Origin: Pseudomonadota bacterium
GTDB taxonomy: Bacteria > Pseudomonadota > Alphaproteobacteria > SMXQ01
DNA: 8,562 nucleotides
Assembly (NCBI GenBank): GCA_022562375.1
Contig: JADFPK010000070.1
Span: 1-8,562 of the forward strand
Direction: 5' to 3'
Shown here: positions 7,920-8,562 of the stretch, piece after piece
Numbering within the stretch: position 1 is the first letter of the stretch
Layout: each line of letters starts with the position of its first letter
Notes under the pieces: generated by a model
The model's database searches: none
Told to the model about the DNA's origin: nothing
What the model saw: the letters and a program-made list of their open reading frames with translations, nothing else
Made by a program: the position numbers and the translations under genes

Positions 7920-8407
7920 TATTCGGCGGCCTCCTTCTGGCCCAATTCGGCGATGGCATAGCGCACCGCCTTGACGATGTTCTGATAACCGGTGCAGCGG
8001 CAGATGTTGCCCGAGATGCCGGTGCGGATCTCATCCTCGCTCGGGTTCGGGTTGTCCTTGAGCAGCCGGTAGGTCCGCATCAGCATGCCCGGCGTGCAGA
8101 AGCCGCATTGCAGCCCGTGCTCTTGGGCGAAGCCGGCCTGCAGCGGGTGCAGCTCGGCGCCATTGGCCAGGCCTTCGACGGTCACCACCTCGCCGCCCGA
8201 GGCCTGGACCGCGAAGACGGTGCAGGACTTGACCGACTTGCCGTCGAGATCGACCGTGCAGGCGCCGCAGTGGCTGGTCTCGCAGCCGATATGGGCGCCG
8301 GTGAGGCCGAGATGCTCGCGCAGCAGATGGATCAGCAGCATGCGTGGCTCGACCGTCGCCTCGACCGCCTCGCCGTTGATGGTCAGCTTGATTTCTGTTT
8401 TCGCCAT
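7919..8407 (-). CDS. coxS: CoxS, CO dehydrogenase small iron-sulfur subunit
   Basis: This 162-residue subunit carries two [2Fe-2S] clusters that relay electrons from the CoxL molybdenum site to the CoxM flavin. The plant-ferredoxin-like N-terminal domain has C42, C47, C50 and C62 ([12 protein letters not shown]). The C-terminal helical domain has C101, C104, C136 and C138 ([18 protein letters not shown]). All eight ligands are present and the length is typical for the family. The start ATG at 8407 has AAGGGAGG at 8417-8424, nine bases upstream, lying inside the end of coxM. The stop overlaps the coxL start by one base. Confidence 0.97.
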
Positions 8408-8412
8408 GGCCG

Positions 8413-8562
8413 TCAGCCTCCCTTGGCGCGGCCGAGCGCATCGGTGATGGCGCGGAACGTCATCACGCCGGCCATTTTCCTGCGGTACTCCACCGGCCCG
8501 TGCATGTCGGCGACCGGATCGCAGATTCCCATCGCCAGTTCGGCCGCCTTGGCGATCGCCTC
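8413..8562 (-). CDS. coxM: CoxM, CO dehydrogenase FAD subunit, C-terminal end
   Basis: Only the last 49 codons are in the window; the gene continues past the right edge. The visible sequence ([20 protein letters not shown], then [10 protein letters not shown]) matches the conserved C-terminus of the medium FAD-binding subunit of the xanthine oxidase family, with the typical GPxEYRRKM helix. CoxM takes electrons from CoxS and delivers them to the membrane chain. The TGA stop at 8413-8415 is five bases before the coxS start, in the standard M-S-L gene order. Confidence 0.88.
   Translation of the reverse strand, partial: EAIAKAAELAMGICDPVADMHGPVEYRRKMAGVMTFRAITDALGRAKGG

Overview
The window looks like chromosomal DNA from a GC-rich alphaproteobacterium, plausibly Rhodospirillales-like. 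The clues are a form I carbon monoxide dehydrogenase operon, a histidine kinase of the DivJ/PleC/PdhS type, matches to the alphaproteobacterial CtrA box, and an FNR-type box in front of a hemN remnant. Lineage is inferred from gene content and composition only.

Layout: (1) 1-249, minus strand: the N-terminal 83 codons of a TauD/TfdA-type Fe(II)/2-oxoglutarate dioxygenase, running off the left edge. (2) 250-623: a strongly AT-rich divergent intergenic region with a possible sigma70-like promoter, an 8-bp inverted repeat and a CtrA-like half-site. (3) 624-2246, plus strand: a four-TM PAS sensor histidine kinase, followed by a good intrinsic terminator at 2263-2300. (4) 2377-2586, minus strand: an unrecognised 69-aa cysteine-rich protein with a strong ribosome binding site. 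(5) 2587-2724: a compact regulatory region with two exact TTAA-N7-TTAAC matches 33 bp apart and an FNR-like palindrome. (6) 2725-3404, plus strand: a hemN (oxygen-independent coproporphyrinogen III dehydrogenase) pseudogene. It keeps about 11 N-terminal codons and about 215 C-terminal codons, while the radical-SAM core between them is deleted and the frame is shifted. (7) 3429-8562, minus strand: coxM (partial)-coxS-coxL-coxD-coxE, tightly packed with overlapping or abutting genes.

The cox genes work together. CoxM (FAD), CoxS (two [2Fe-2S]) and CoxL (Mo-Cu site, form I signature AYRCSFR) form the aerobic CO dehydrogenase. The MoxR-type ATPase CoxD and the VWA protein CoxE mature its active site. 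The operon promoter lies beyond the right edge, and the operon ends after coxE, converging on the hemN remnant.

I see no clearly new multi-gene system. The items most worth a second look are the hemN internal deletion, the combined CtrA/FNR control region, and the small cysteine-rich gene beside it.
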